In this document: piece by piece, positions 27,920 through 37,050 of the stretch | How the letters are laid out: each line of letters begins with the position of its first letter | Position numbering within the stretch: the first letter of the stretch is position 1 | DNA from: JABDIY01 sp963751955 | Lineage (GTDB): Bacteria; Actinomycetota; Acidimicrobiia; Acidimicrobiales; SZUA-35 | DNA length: 64,000 nucleotides | Assembly (NCBI GenBank): GCA_963751955.1 | Contig: CAVVWM010000003.1 | Span: forward strand, 393,812 to 457,811 | Direction of reading: 5' to 3' | Translations under genes and position numbers: made by a program | Notes under the pieces: model-generated | What the model was told of the DNA's origin: nothing | What the model saw: the letters and a program-made list of their open reading frames with translations, nothing else | Database searches by the model: none

Positions 27920-30086
27920 TCACTTTCCTGCTTTGCGTTCGATTCGTCGGGCATGAAGGATGGGTTCGGTATATCCCGACGGCTGCTCGGTGCCGCTCAA
28001 TACAAGATCGCACGCGGCTCGAAACGAAACACCATCGAAGGATCGGACCCATCGATTCATACGACGGATCATCCGCATTCTGGCCGTCAACGATCGTGGC
28101 CATCTTCACCATCGTGGTCTTGATCCGATCTGCGTCGACAACGCCGTGGCGGAGCCAATTGGCCATGTGCTGGCTGGAGATTCTGCACGTAGCCCGATCT
28201 TCCATCAGTGCAACGTTGTTGATGTCGGGAACCTTGGAACAGCCGACACCCTGATCAACCCAGCGAACGACGTATCCGAGAATGCCCTGCGCATTGTTGT
28301 CGAGTTCGGCCTGGATCTCCTCGTCCGACCACGACGGGTCGGTGGCCAGTGGAATAGTGAGGAGGTCATCGACGGTTGCCCGAGATTCCCCGATGAGCGA
28401 TCCCTGGACGTCATCGACGTTCACGCGGTGATAGTGGGTTGCGTGCAGCGTGGCCGCCGTTGGTGAGGGCACCCACGCACAATTGGCGCCCGAGCGTGGA
28501 TGGCCGACTTTCTCGGCCAGCATGGCTTCCATACGATCCGGTGCCGCCCACATCCCTTTACCGATCTGCGCCTTGCCCCGAAGCCCACAGGCCAACCCGG
28601 TGTCGACATTCCAATCCTCGTAGGCCCGAATCCACCTCTGGTCTTTCATGTCCGCCTTGCGAACCACGGCACCCGCTTCCATGGATGTGTGGATCTCGTC
28701 GCCAGTGCGATCGAGGAAGCCGGTGTTGATGAATGCCACCCGGTGTTCGGCCGCTTGGATACACGCAGCGAGATTGACCGTTGTTCGACGCTCCTCGTCC
28801 ATGATGCCGAGTTTCACCGTATAACGATCGAGCCCGAGCGCAGCTTCCACGAAGCTGAAGACGTCGTCCGCGAATGCAACCTCCTCGGGTCCGTGCATCT
28901 TGGGCTTGACCACGTAGACACTGCCGGTGCGAGTGTTTCGCAGCCGGCCAAGGGAACTCAGATCATGTTTGGCACACAACGTGGTCACCATTGCATCGAG
29001 CAATCCCTCAGGCACTTCGGCACCGTCGGCGGTTCGAACTGCAGGTGTGGTCATGAGGTGGCCAACGTTGCGTACCAGCATCACTGCCCGACCGGCCGCA
29101 GTGATCTCGTGTTCACCATCGGGCGAGGTGTAGACACGATCGGCCGCCATCTCCCTCAGGAAGGTCCGGCCCGACTTGGTCACTTCCTCGGTCAGTTCAC
29201 CGCGGAGAAGACCCAACCAGTTCCTGTAGGCGAGAGCCTTGTCGTCGGAATCCACGGCGGCCACAGAGTCCTCACAGTCCATGATGGTTGTGAGGGCCGC
29301 CTCGAGTACGACATCGGCAATCCCGGCCGGGTCAGTTGCACCGACGTCAGTCTTCCGATCTATGTTCAACTCGATGCCCAGTCCGTGATGACGAAGCAGG
29401 ATTGCGTGGGGCTCAGCAGCCGGACCGTTGTAACCCTCGAAGAGCTGTGGGTCTGTCAAGCCAACTGTTCCGCCGCTCTTTCGCTCGGCGACCAATTGGC
29501 CGTCAGTGATCCCAAACCCGACAACTTCGCTGTATGAACAACCTTCCAGGGGGACGACGTCGTCGAGGAACGACTTGGCCCATCTGATGACACGCTCTCC
29601 TCGGCTCGGGTCGTAGGGACCTCGTTGGGGTAGGTCACCCATGGCATCGGTTCCGTACAGGGCGTCGTAGAGGGATCCCCACCGGGCATTGGCAGCGTTT
29701 ACCGCATACCGGGCGTTCATCACCGGCACCACCAGTTGGGGGCCAGCAACTGTCGAGATTTCCGGGTCGACGTTGCGGGTCCTGATCTGGACGTCCTCGG
29801 CCGGCGGCAGCAAGTAGCCGATTTCTTCGAGGAAGGCCCTGTAGGCAGCCGCGTCATGGGGTTGATCCGCTCGTTCCCGATGCCACCGGTCGATCTGGGA
29901 CTGCAACAGGGCTCGTTTCTCGATCAGTTCCGCATTGCGTGGCCCGAACTGCTTCACCAGTTCGGCGAACGAGTCAAAGAATGAACCGGTCTCTACGCCG
30001 GTACCCGGAAGCGCTTCGTCGACGAGGAACCGATGCAGTGCCGAGCCGTAGGAAAGGCCGGCGACAGTGACGAAAGCGTCGGTCAT
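27920..30086 (-). CDS. glcB: Malate synthase G (frameshift near the C-terminus)
   Basis: Condenses glyoxylate with acetyl-CoA to malate, completing glycolate use. Repaired length 721 residues, matching the G isoform (E. coli about 723). Conserved blocks: VVPVMNARYAVNAANARWGSL (in part), TTIMDCEDSVAAVD, LGIMDEERRT with the catalytic arginine region, FINTGFLDRTGDEIHT (in part), and GANCAWVPSPTAATLHA. At 28040-28041 the frame breaks: the original frame reads on to 27831 through unrelated sequence, whereas removing one C of CC joins FDGVSFRAACDLVLSG and QPSGYTEPILHARR, the true C-terminus with stop at 27920. First gene of the glc operon, divergent from the DUF1499 gene. Confidence 0.92.
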
Positions 30087-30220
30087 AGCTGCATTCTTCC
30101 CGACTACGGGGGCAAGAGACAATCCCAAACGCGAAACACCAGCCTGGCCGGCGGCCTTAGCCTGGGTTCCTCAAGTGCCTCGTCTCATTGTTGAGATCAC
30201 TCACTCCTACACTTTCACTT

Positions 30221-30712
30221 GTGTTGAGGAACTTGATTCGGGTGGTTTTGGCTGGCCTTGTGTTGATCATCCTTGGGACTGTCGCGATTGCGATTTCGCT
30301 TCGTTTGTTCGTTTCCCACGATGCCAGCCGCTGGCACATCGACCCGATGGCGGTGTCGACGGCGGCCGAAAGCAACTCGGATCTGATCGTCCCGCCTGAT
30401 GTTCCACGGTTTGCCGTAGGCCCCCGCGAATTGCAGACCGCCGTTGGGGAAGTCATGGCAGATCAGCCCCGAACCAAGCTGCTCGCAACCAGTGAAAACG
30501 GCGCTCTTCGTACTTGGGTCACCACAAGCACCGTCATGGCCTTCCCCGACTACACCTCCATCCGCGTGCTGCCGATCCAAGATGATTCGACGATGTCGAC
30601 CCTTGCCATCTTCGCCCGAGCCAGATTCGGCCAGAACGACCTTGGCGTCAATCGGGACCGAAACTCAGAGATTCTTCGAGGAGTCCTCGAGCGGGTGGGT
30701 TCAGTTGGCTGA
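30221..30712 (+). CDS. DUF1499 family membrane-anchored protein
   Basis: About 163 residues. One N-terminal helix (LAGLVLIILGTVAIAISL) then an extracytoplasmic DUF1499-like domain, recognisable by TSTVMAFPDYTSIRVLP and the C-terminal ARARFGQNDLGVNRDR (the family's S-R-x-G-x-x-D-x-G-x-N-R pattern). Function of the family is unknown. GTG at 30221 is taken, about 7 bases after a TACACT box, so a leaderless transcript is possible; TTG at 30188 is an alternative start. Its stop overlaps the start of the next gene. Confidence 0.75.
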   Translation: MLRNLIRVVLAGLVLIILGTVAIAISLRLFVSHDASRWHIDPMAVSTAAESNSDLIVPPDVPRFAVGPRELQTAVGEVMADQPRTKLLATSENGALRTWVTTSTVMAFPDYTSIRVLPIQDDSTMSTLAIFARARFGQNDLGVNRDRNSEILRGVLERVGSVG

Positions 30713-31082
30713 TGCTGACCCCGAACGATTGCACGACCTCGCTGTAGAGGTATGTGAATCACTACCCGGAGTTGAGCTAACCCATCCCTTCGGACCCGCT
30801 GCCGACGTCTACAAAGTGGGAGGCAAGATCTTCGCGTTGCTAAGCGAGATGAGCGGCAGTTCAGGAATCAACCTGAAGATTCCACCCGAGGACGGTGAGG
30901 CACTCCGAGCCATCGACTACATCGACGCCGGCTACCACATGAACAAGAAGCACTGGATCACTGTGGGATTGGTCCAAAGTGTCGAGCCGGATCTTCTGAC
31001 CGAACTGATCGAGGATTCCTACGAACTCGTCAGGTCCTCATTGCCCAAGAGAATTCGGCTCGCTCTCGGCGCTGAGACATGA
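30705..31082 (+). CDS. MmcQ/YjbR family DNA-binding-like protein
   Basis: 125 residues. MmcQ/YjbR proteins have a CyaY-like or double-wing fold; function is not established. Family features seen: the N-terminal ERLHDLAVEVCESLPGVE, the H-PFG segment (THPFGPAADVYKVGGKIFAL, in part), and the C-terminal KHWITVGL with SYELVRSSLPKRIR. TTG at 30705 is the first usable start; it overlaps the end of the DUF1499 gene by eight bases. Convergent with the dioxygenase gene. Confidence 0.78.
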   Translation: MADADPERLHDLAVEVCESLPGVELTHPFGPAADVYKVGGKIFALLSEMSGSSGINLKIPPEDGEALRAIDYIDAGYHMNKKHWITVGLVQSVEPDLLTELIEDSYELVRSSLPKRIRLALGAET

Positions 31083-31094
31083 GCCGCCCCGACA

Positions 31095-32270
31095 TCAGGA
31101 ACGGGTGAGTACACGTACGGTGGAGCGAAGGTCGTCGGGGTCGAAGTAGCAACCCCGCAACCGCCGCATTCCCGCGGTGGGGTCATATGCCGAGCGGGCG
31201 TGAAGCATCCGCCGGTTGTCGAAAATGACCGCATCGCCGGGCACGAAGGCAGACTCGATCTGGAAGGCCGGGTCGGCACCGAGGGTGTGGAATCGGGCCA
31301 TCGCCTCATAACTCCTGTCCACGTCGACGGCGGCCATGTCTGGATAGGCCCGGACGGGGCTGAATCCTCTGATGATGAGTGAGTCGTCGGCACCGAAATC
31401 AACTATGGGACCACGCCAGCGATGGTCGATCGCTTTGCCCTTGCTCTGGAAGACCCAATGCAGCGAGGTGAGCGCCTCGTAGATAGTGGGCTCGGATGAT
31501 CTCAGATAGTTGACGATTGCAAGTGCATCAGACATCTGGTTGAGGCCGCCCACGCAAGAGTTCTCCACACAGTGCAGCGCCTGAAAGCCAGGGGGATTCT
31601 CCCTGGTCGGAAGATCGGTGTGGGGAACCAGAGAACGTCCGGTGTTGGCGGTGCTGTCCGGATCGACCTTTGCCCTCACATCCCACACATGCCCGAAATT
31701 GGTATCACGCAGCGGGGCTATCCGGCCGACGAAGTCTTCGAGAGAATCATCGTCGACTGGGCCATCTGTGAGTCGGATCGCACCATAGGCCAGTAGTTGG
31801 TTGAGTATCTCCAGAAGATCCGCCGCACTGGGGTCGTGTGGCCACTCGAAGGTTGGCAGGTCGTCGCGCCGTTCGCCATCAATGTCAGCACCGGCCGCGC
31901 CGGCGACCCAGGGAACCGGAGCGACCAGGCCCGACCCAGCGAGCTGGGCGTTGGAGACGAACGAGTGCAACCAGCCCGAACCGAACCTGTGAGTAAGACC
32001 GTCTGCCCATGTGATCTCCAGATCACCGTCGACCGCAACGGCGGAAGCAAGTTTGTGGCGACGATGCTCGGCAGGATCTCCGATTCCTTCCCGGGTGATC
32101 GGATCGATCCCGTGCCCTACCGTGTTCTCCCGCAGCCAGGTTCCGTTCAGCTCGCCGTGTCCGTCCGGCCAGTTCACCTCAACAAGGTTCCCCCGGACCA
32201 CAACCGACTGGATCGGTACCGAACGATAGTCGTAAAAGTCCGGCGCTGGTGCGTTGTGCGCTTGCGACAT
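31095..32270 (-). CDS. Gamma-butyrobetaine hydroxylase-like Fe(II)/2-oxoglutarate dioxygenase (TauD family)
   Basis: 391 residues from ATG at 32270. N-terminal DUF971-like zinc-type domain (PDGHGELNGTWLRENT) followed by a TauD-fold core with the iron ligands PHTDLP (H-x-D) and a distal histidine in RMLHARSAYD; the 2-oxoglutarate arginine is probably in RRLRGCYF. This domain order is that of gamma-butyrobetaine dioxygenase and trimethyllysine dioxygenase. No other carnitine genes are nearby, so the real substrate could be another quaternary amine or carboxylate. Confidence 0.82.
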   Translation of the reverse strand: MSQAHNAPAPDFYDYRSVPIQSVVVRGNLVEVNWPDGHGELNGTWLRENTVGHGIDPITREGIGDPAEHRRHKLASAVAVDGDLEITWADGLTHRFGSGWLHSFVSNAQLAGSGLVAPVPWVAGAAGADIDGERRDDLPTFEWPHDPSAADLLEILNQLLAYGAIRLTDGPVDDDSLEDFVGRIAPLRDTNFGHVWDVRAKVDPDSTANTGRSLVPHTDLPTRENPPGFQALHCVENSCVGGLNQMSDALAIVNYLRSSEPTIYEALTSLHWVFQSKGKAIDHRWRGPIVDFGADDSLIIRGFSPVRAYPDMAAVDVDRSYEAMARFHTLGADPAFQIESAFVPGDAVIFDNRRMLHARSAYDPTAGMRRLRGCYFDPDDLRSTVRVLTRS

Positions 32271-32400
32271 GTGAAGCACCTCGAGGAACGTGCAGGTCCG
32301 AATGACCAGGCGGAACTGGCACAAAAGTACATGTTCGGTCGGGTTGAAGCCAGCCACTCACCACCAATGACCAATCCCAAGGCCGGTACGCTTGGGTGTG

Positions 32401-34632
32401 ATGTCTGACACCGCCTCTTCCACGATCATCTATACCCACACCGATGAGGCCCCGGCCCTCGCCACCCGATCATTTTTACCGATCGTCAGGGCCTTCACCG
32501 GGGCCACAGGCGTCAACGTGGAGACCAGAGACATTTCCTTGGCGGGACGACTCCTGGCCAACTTCAACGACTTCTTATCCTCGGACCAACAAACCCATGA
32601 CGCCCTCACCGAGCTGGGAGAGTTGGCCCTCACCCCCGCTGCCAACATCATCAAACTTCCCAACATCAGTGCGTCGGTTCCTCAGCTGAAGGCGGCGATT
32701 TCAGAACTCCAGGCTCAGGGCTTCGGACTCCCGGACTACCCCGACGACCCTGAATCCGAAGTCGAGATCGATGTGCGCGCACGTTATGACCGGATCAAAG
32801 GAAGTGCAGTGAATCCCGTACTGCGCGAGGGAAACAGCGACCGTAGGGCCCCGGGGGCAGTGAAGAACTATGCCAAGGCCAATCCCCACCGGATGGGTCC
32901 GTGGTCCTCTGAGTCCAAGACCCACGTTTCAACCATGGGTCAGAACGACTTCGCCTCCAACGAGAAGTCGGTCACGATCGACAAGGATCAAACCTTGCGT
33001 ATCGAGCACGTATCGCCCGAGGGTGAGTTGACGGTGCTCAAAGAAGCCATCCCGGTTCTGGCCGACGAGGTGGTTGATGGCACCTTCATGAGCGTGAAGG
33101 CGCTGCGATCGTTCCTCGCCGAGCAGGTGGCCCAGGCCAAGGAGCAGGGTGTCCTCTTCTCGCTTCACATGAAGGCCACGATGATGAAGGTTTCCGATCC
33201 GATCATCTTCGGTCACGCGGTCGAGGTGTTCTTTTCCGACGTGTTCGCAAAACATGGTAGGGCCCTCGAACAGGTTGGAGCCGAGCCGAACAATGGCCTC
33301 GGCAACGTGCTGGGCGCTCTCGCCGACTTGCCCACAGACACAAAAGCTCAAATCGAGGCAGATATCGAAGCCGCAATCGAGAACGGTCCCGACATGGCGA
33401 TGGTCGACTCCGATCGAGGAATCACCAACCTCCATGTTCCCAGCGACGTCATCATCGACGCTTCCATGCCGGCGATGATCCGCACGTCGGGGCAAATGTG
33501 GAACGCAGACGGGGAGCAGCAGGACACCAAGGCGGTGATCCCGGACAGTTCGTATGCATCTCTGTACTCCGAAACAATCGACTTCTGCCGCGAAAACGGA
33601 GCGTTTGATCCCGTCACCATGGGGACCGTGCCCAACGTCGGATTGATGGCACAGAAGGCCGAGGAGTACGGATCACACGACAAGACCTTCGAAATCACCG
33701 CCGACGGCGTCGTCCGCGTTATCAGCGACAACGACACGGTTGTGATGCAGCATGCGGTGGAGGCCGGAGACATCTGGCGTATGTGCCAGGTGAAAGATCT
33801 CCCAGTTCGGGACTGGGTGAAGCTGGCGGTAAGCCGAGCGCGAGCAACCGGCTGGCCCGTCGTCTTCTGGCTCGACGCCGAGCGGGCCCATGACGCCGAG
33901 CTGATCAGAAAGGTCGAGGATTACCTTTCAGACCATGATACCGACGGCCTTCAGATCGAGATCATGAATGTGGCCGACGCAACCAAGTTCACGCTGACGC
34001 GCACCAAGGCCGGTGAGAACACCATTTCGGCAACAGGCAATGTGCTGCGGGACTATCTCACCGACTTGTTCCCCATCTTGGAGCTCGGCACCAGCGCCAA
34101 GATGCTCTCGATCGTTCCTCTGATGAACGGTGGCGGGTTGTTCGAAACCGGTGCCGGTGGTTCGGCTCCCAAGCATGTTCAGCAATTCGAAAAGGAAAAC
34201 CACCTGCGCTGGGATTCCCTGGGCGAATTCTTGGCCCTCGCCGTCTCGTTGGAGCACCTGGCCCAGGCAGCCAACCAACCATCTGCAGCCGTACTCGCGG
34301 CCGCTCTCGACGCTGCCACCGGTGAGGTCCTGCTGAACGGGAGATCTCCGTCGCGCAAGGTGAACGAACTGGACAACCGAGGCAGCCACTTCTACCTCGC
34401 CCTTTACTGGGCCCAAGCGATGGCAGGCCAGAGCGAGGACCCCGCGCTGGCCGAGCGGTTTGGGCCGTTGGCCCATTCGCTGGCCGACAACGAAGCCACC
34501 ATCGTGGCCGAACTGAACGGCGTCCAGGGTCAGCCGATGGACATCGGCGGCTACTACCAGCCCATCGAGGAGCTGGCTGTCGCCGCCATGCGGCCCAGCG
34601 CCACGCTGAATGCCATCATCGACAGCTTCTAG
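32401..34632 (+). CDS. icd: NADP-dependent isocitrate dehydrogenase, monomeric type
   Basis: Oxidative decarboxylation of isocitrate to 2-oxoglutarate with NADP. 743 residues, the size of the monomeric (about 80 kDa) IDH-II class, unrelated in length to the 400-residue dimeric type. Recognisable blocks: NPVLREGNSDRRAP, SLHMKATMMKVSDPIIFG, SDRGITNLHVPSDVIIDASM (in part), and NRGSHFYLALYWAQ. ATG at 32401 within TGGGTGTGATGTCT was chosen. It supplies 2-oxoglutarate downstream of the glyoxylate entry point, but no operon link to glc is visible. Confidence 0.97.
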   Translation: MSDTASSTIIYTHTDEAPALATRSFLPIVRAFTGATGVNVETRDISLAGRLLANFNDFLSSDQQTHDALTELGELALTPAANIIKLPNISASVPQLKAAISELQAQGFGLPDYPDDPESEVEIDVRARYDRIKGSAVNPVLREGNSDRRAPGAVKNYAKANPHRMGPWSSESKTHVSTMGQNDFASNEKSVTIDKDQTLRIEHVSPEGELTVLKEAIPVLADEVVDGTFMSVKALRSFLAEQVAQAKEQGVLFSLHMKATMMKVSDPIIFGHAVEVFFSDVFAKHGRALEQVGAEPNNGLGNVLGALADLPTDTKAQIEADIEAAIENGPDMAMVDSDRGITNLHVPSDVIIDASMPAMIRTSGQMWNADGEQQDTKAVIPDSSYASLYSETIDFCRENGAFDPVTMGTVPNVGLMAQKAEEYGSHDKTFEITADGVVRVISDNDTVVMQHAVEAGDIWRMCQVKDLPVRDWVKLAVSRARATGWPVVFWLDAERAHDAELIRKVEDYLSDHDTDGLQIEIMNVADATKFTLTRTKAGENTISATGNVLRDYLTDLFPILELGTSAKMLSIVPLMNGGGLFETGAGGSAPKHVQQFEKENHLRWDSLGEFLALAVSLEHLAQAANQPSAAVLAAALDAATGEVLLNGRSPSRKVNELDNRGSHFYLALYWAQAMAGQSEDPALAERFGPLAHSLADNEATIVAELNGVQGQPMDIGGYYQPIEELAVAAMRPSATLNAIIDSF

Positions 34633-35320
34633 CCGACGCCGGTCGCCGTTCTCGCTCCTTCACCCCGAGGCCCTACGGGACTCGGCCCCGCTCCTGATAC
34701 CGGCGGTCCCGTTCGGTTTTGTGCTCGGCGTAGAAATCAACGACAGCCTGATGCCCGTGGGTGTGGGCTTCAGCACATCCGTCTTCGTCTTCGCCGGTGC
34801 GGCCCAGCTTGCGCTCGTCACCCTGGCGGGAACCGTCTCCACCATCACGGTGGTTCTCACCGCGCTGGTGATCAACGCACGCCACGTGATGTACTCGGCC
34901 GCACTTGCTCCAGCGATGTCCCACCAGCCAACCTGGTTTCGACTGGTGGCCCCGTTCGTGCTCGTCGATCAAGTGTTCGCCCTCGGCATCGCCCGGTCCG
35001 GCAAGGATCCCACCGAATTCCGCCGTTACTATCTCACTTGCGGGGCCGTGTTCTTTGCCGTTTGGCAGGTGGTCACCGCCCTGGGCATCGTCTTTGGCGC
35101 CGCGGTGCCCGAGTCGCTCGGACTCGACTTGGCGCCGGCTCTCATGTTCACCGGAATCGTCGTTTCCATGGTTGTCAACCGGGCATCGCTGATCGCTGCG
35201 ACCACGGCTGTGGCGGTCACTACCCTGACCCTGGGCCTGCCGAACCGCAGCGGCCTCCTCGTCGGTGCATTGGCAGGAGTAATCGCTGGCTACGCAGCAG
35301 AAATGCGATCGTCCCGATGA
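34610..35320 (+). CDS. azlC: AzlC family branched-chain amino acid exporter, large subunit
   Basis: 236 residues, about seven membrane helices. AzlC/BrnF proteins pair with AzlD/BrnE to export branched-chain amino acids or methionine. Family features: AVPFGFVLGVEINDS, FVFAGAAQLALVTLAG, and NARHVMYSAALAP, a strongly conserved AzlC motif. ATG at 34610 overlaps the end of icd by 23 bases; a slightly later start is possible. Stop overlaps azlD by four bases. Confidence 0.9.
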   Translation: MPSSTASSRRRSPFSLLHPEALRDSAPLLIPAVPFGFVLGVEINDSLMPVGVGFSTSVFVFAGAAQLALVTLAGTVSTITVVLTALVINARHVMYSAALAPAMSHQPTWFRLVAPFVLVDQVFALGIARSGKDPTEFRRYYLTCGAVFFAVWQVVTALGIVFGAAVPESLGLDLAPALMFTGIVVSMVVNRASLIAATTAVAVTTLTLGLPNRSGLLVGALAGVIAGYAAEMRSSR

Positions 35321-35637
35321 CCGTCATCGTTTCTGTGATTTTGGTCGCCGTGGTCGCGACGGGGACCTATCTCAGCCGGGCTGGCATGATCTTGCTGCTC
35401 GCTGGGCGCAATCTGCCCGAAGCCGTTTTGCGGGCGCTGCGATATGTGGGACCGGCCGTCCTGGCCGCCCTCGTCGTAACCTTTGTCGCCGATCCTGACC
35501 AGGCGAATCGAGGCGTCACCGCTGCCGAGATCGCCGGACTGGTCGCCTCAGCATGGACCCAGTACCGCTGGAAGAGCCTCGGGCTCACGCTCGCCGTAGG
35601 GATGGCAGTGTTTTGGCTGGTCCGCGGGGTCGCATGA
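35317..35637 (+). CDS. azlD: AzlD family branched-chain amino acid exporter, small subunit
   Basis: 106 residues with four predicted membrane helices: segments VIVSVILVAVVATGTYLSR, VLRALRYVGPAVLAALVV, and the C-terminal LGLTLAVGMAVFWLVRG. The proline in YVGPAVLAAL is typical. ATG at 35317 overlaps the azlC stop (ATGA), so the two subunits are translated together. Convergent with the barstar-like gene 14 bases away, with no obvious terminator in the gap. Confidence 0.88.
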   Translation: MTVIVSVILVAVVATGTYLSRAGMILLLAGRNLPEAVLRALRYVGPAVLAALVVTFVADPDQANRGVTAAEIAGLVASAWTQYRWKSLGLTLAVGMAVFWLVRGVA

Positions 35638-35651
35638 CGCCAACAGCCGGC

Positions 35652-36140
35652 TCAGGTTCGAGTTGACCGGCCGAACTCGGACCGATTCCAACCGATTGGG
35701 GTCGTACCTACCGGTGGCAGCGTGAACTTGGGGTCATCGGTCTGAAGCATCACCAGGAATGGGCGACCGAGTTTGAGCCCCACGATCGCATTTTCGAACA
35801 ATATTTCTGTCAGCTCGTGGGCGAATGTCGGGTCTGTGTTTGCAAGCGAATCGAACTGATAAATCGCCAGCACCCGGGTTCCTTTGCTGTCATTGAACCC
35901 GCAGGCACCGGACACTACGTCGAACATGCAGTCCGACAGCGCATCAAGGTTCGATCCGAAATGAGCCGGAAAGTCGAGCGCATCCGCCAAGGCCATGAGC
36001 GCTGTTTCACGAGACCACGCTCCCGCATCGAGACGAACAACGGCGGCACCGCGTCTTTGAAGTTCGTCGATAGCACGGTTCAGGACCTCGGCCCGGAAGT
36101 AGAACTCGACCAGTCCTCGGCTCGGTTCGACCAGCGCCAT
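35652..36140 (-). CDS. Barstar-family protein
   Basis: 162 residues with a barstar-like (barnase inhibitor) core: VVRLDAGAWSRETALMALADAL, then FPAHFGSNLDALSDCMFDV, the family's hallmark Y-F-G-x-N-x-D-A-L-x-D-C region. An N-terminal segment of about 30 residues and a C-terminal tail (TTPIGWNRSEFGRSTRT) extend the core. No barnase-like RNase or toxin is adjacent, so it is an orphan immunity-like or housekeeping barstar. It diverges from the SDR gene. Confidence 0.75.
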   Translation of the reverse strand: MALVEPSRGLVEFYFRAEVLNRAIDELQRRGAAVVRLDAGAWSRETALMALADALDFPAHFGSNLDALSDCMFDVVSGACGFNDSKGTRVLAIYQFDSLANTDPTFAHELTEILFENAIVGLKLGRPFLVMLQTDDPKFTLPPVGTTPIGWNRSEFGRSTRT

Positions 36141-36270
36141 AGGCGTTGAGCCTAGGCGATTCGCCTGACCGCGGCATGCGACCCAAATCCGCTTAGGTCG
36201 GGTTGAGTCTCAGACGGTACGGTTCTTCGGTCGGCCAGGCAGGCCGCAGCCGCTCTGAAAGGAAATCCCC

Positions 36271-37050
36271 ATGCCAAGAATGAACCTCGAGGGAAGCTCG
36301 TCAATTGTGACCGGAGGTGCGTCAGGCATCGGTGAGGCCAGCGCTCGCCAATTGGCCGCAGCCGGTTCCCGGGTGGTGATCGCGGACCTGAACGAGCCCA
36401 AGGGTGCCGCGGTTGCATCAGAACTTGGCGGACTGTTCGTGAAGTGCGACGTGACCAGCGAAGAAGACGCTAACGCGGCTGTCGCGGCCGCTTCGGAAAT
36501 GGGCCCTTTGAGGGCATTGGTGAACTCGGCTGGGATCGGCTGGGCCTCACGAACGATCAACCGCAACAACGAACCAATGGATTTGTCCAAGTTTCAGATG
36601 GTAGTCAACATCAACCTCGTTGGAAGCTTCAACATGCTGAGCAAGAGCGCTGCGGCGATGGCCCAGACCGAAGCCGTCGACGCCGATGGCACGAGGGGTG
36701 CCATCGTAAACATGGCTTCGGCGGCTGCCTTCGACGGCCAGATCGGCCAGTGCGCCTACTCCGCCTCCAAGGGGGGCGTCGTCGGGATGACGCTTCCGAT
36801 CGCTCGCGACCTGTCGGCGGTAGGAATCCGGGTCAACACGATCGCACCAGGGCTCATCAATACTCCGATCTATGGCGAAGGAGAGGACAGCGAGCAGTTC
36901 AAAGCACACCTCGGCCAGTCGGTGCTCTTTCCCAAGCGCCTCGGATCGGGAGAGGAGTTGGCCTTCATGGTCCTGGAGTGCATCACCAACCCGTACATGA
37001 ACGGCGAGACGATACACGTTGACGGCGGCATCAGAATGCCACCGAAATAG
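36271..37050 (+). CDS. Short-chain dehydrogenase, 3-hydroxyacyl-CoA dehydrogenase type II-like
   Basis: 259 residues, NAD-dependent classical SDR. Cofactor motif TGGASGIGEA (about 15-24), NSAGIG, and catalytic YSASKGG with upstream serine in NMASAAAFDG. The insert ALVNSAGIGWASRTINR and TIAPGLINTPIYG resemble HSD17B10-type enzymes that oxidise 2-methyl-3-hydroxybutyryl-CoA in isoleucine and branched acyl-CoA breakdown. AAGGAAAT lies six bases before ATG at 36271. Its stop abuts the convergent SCO6745-like stop. Confidence 0.88.
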   Translation: MPRMNLEGSSSIVTGGASGIGEASARQLAAAGSRVVIADLNEPKGAAVASELGGLFVKCDVTSEEDANAAVAAASEMGPLRALVNSAGIGWASRTINRNNEPMDLSKFQMVVNINLVGSFNMLSKSAAAMAQTEAVDADGTRGAIVNMASAAAFDGQIGQCAYSASKGGVVGMTLPIARDLSAVGIRVNTIAPGLINTPIYGEGEDSEQFKAHLGQSVLFPKRLGSGEELAFMVLECITNPYMNGETIHVDGGIRMPPK

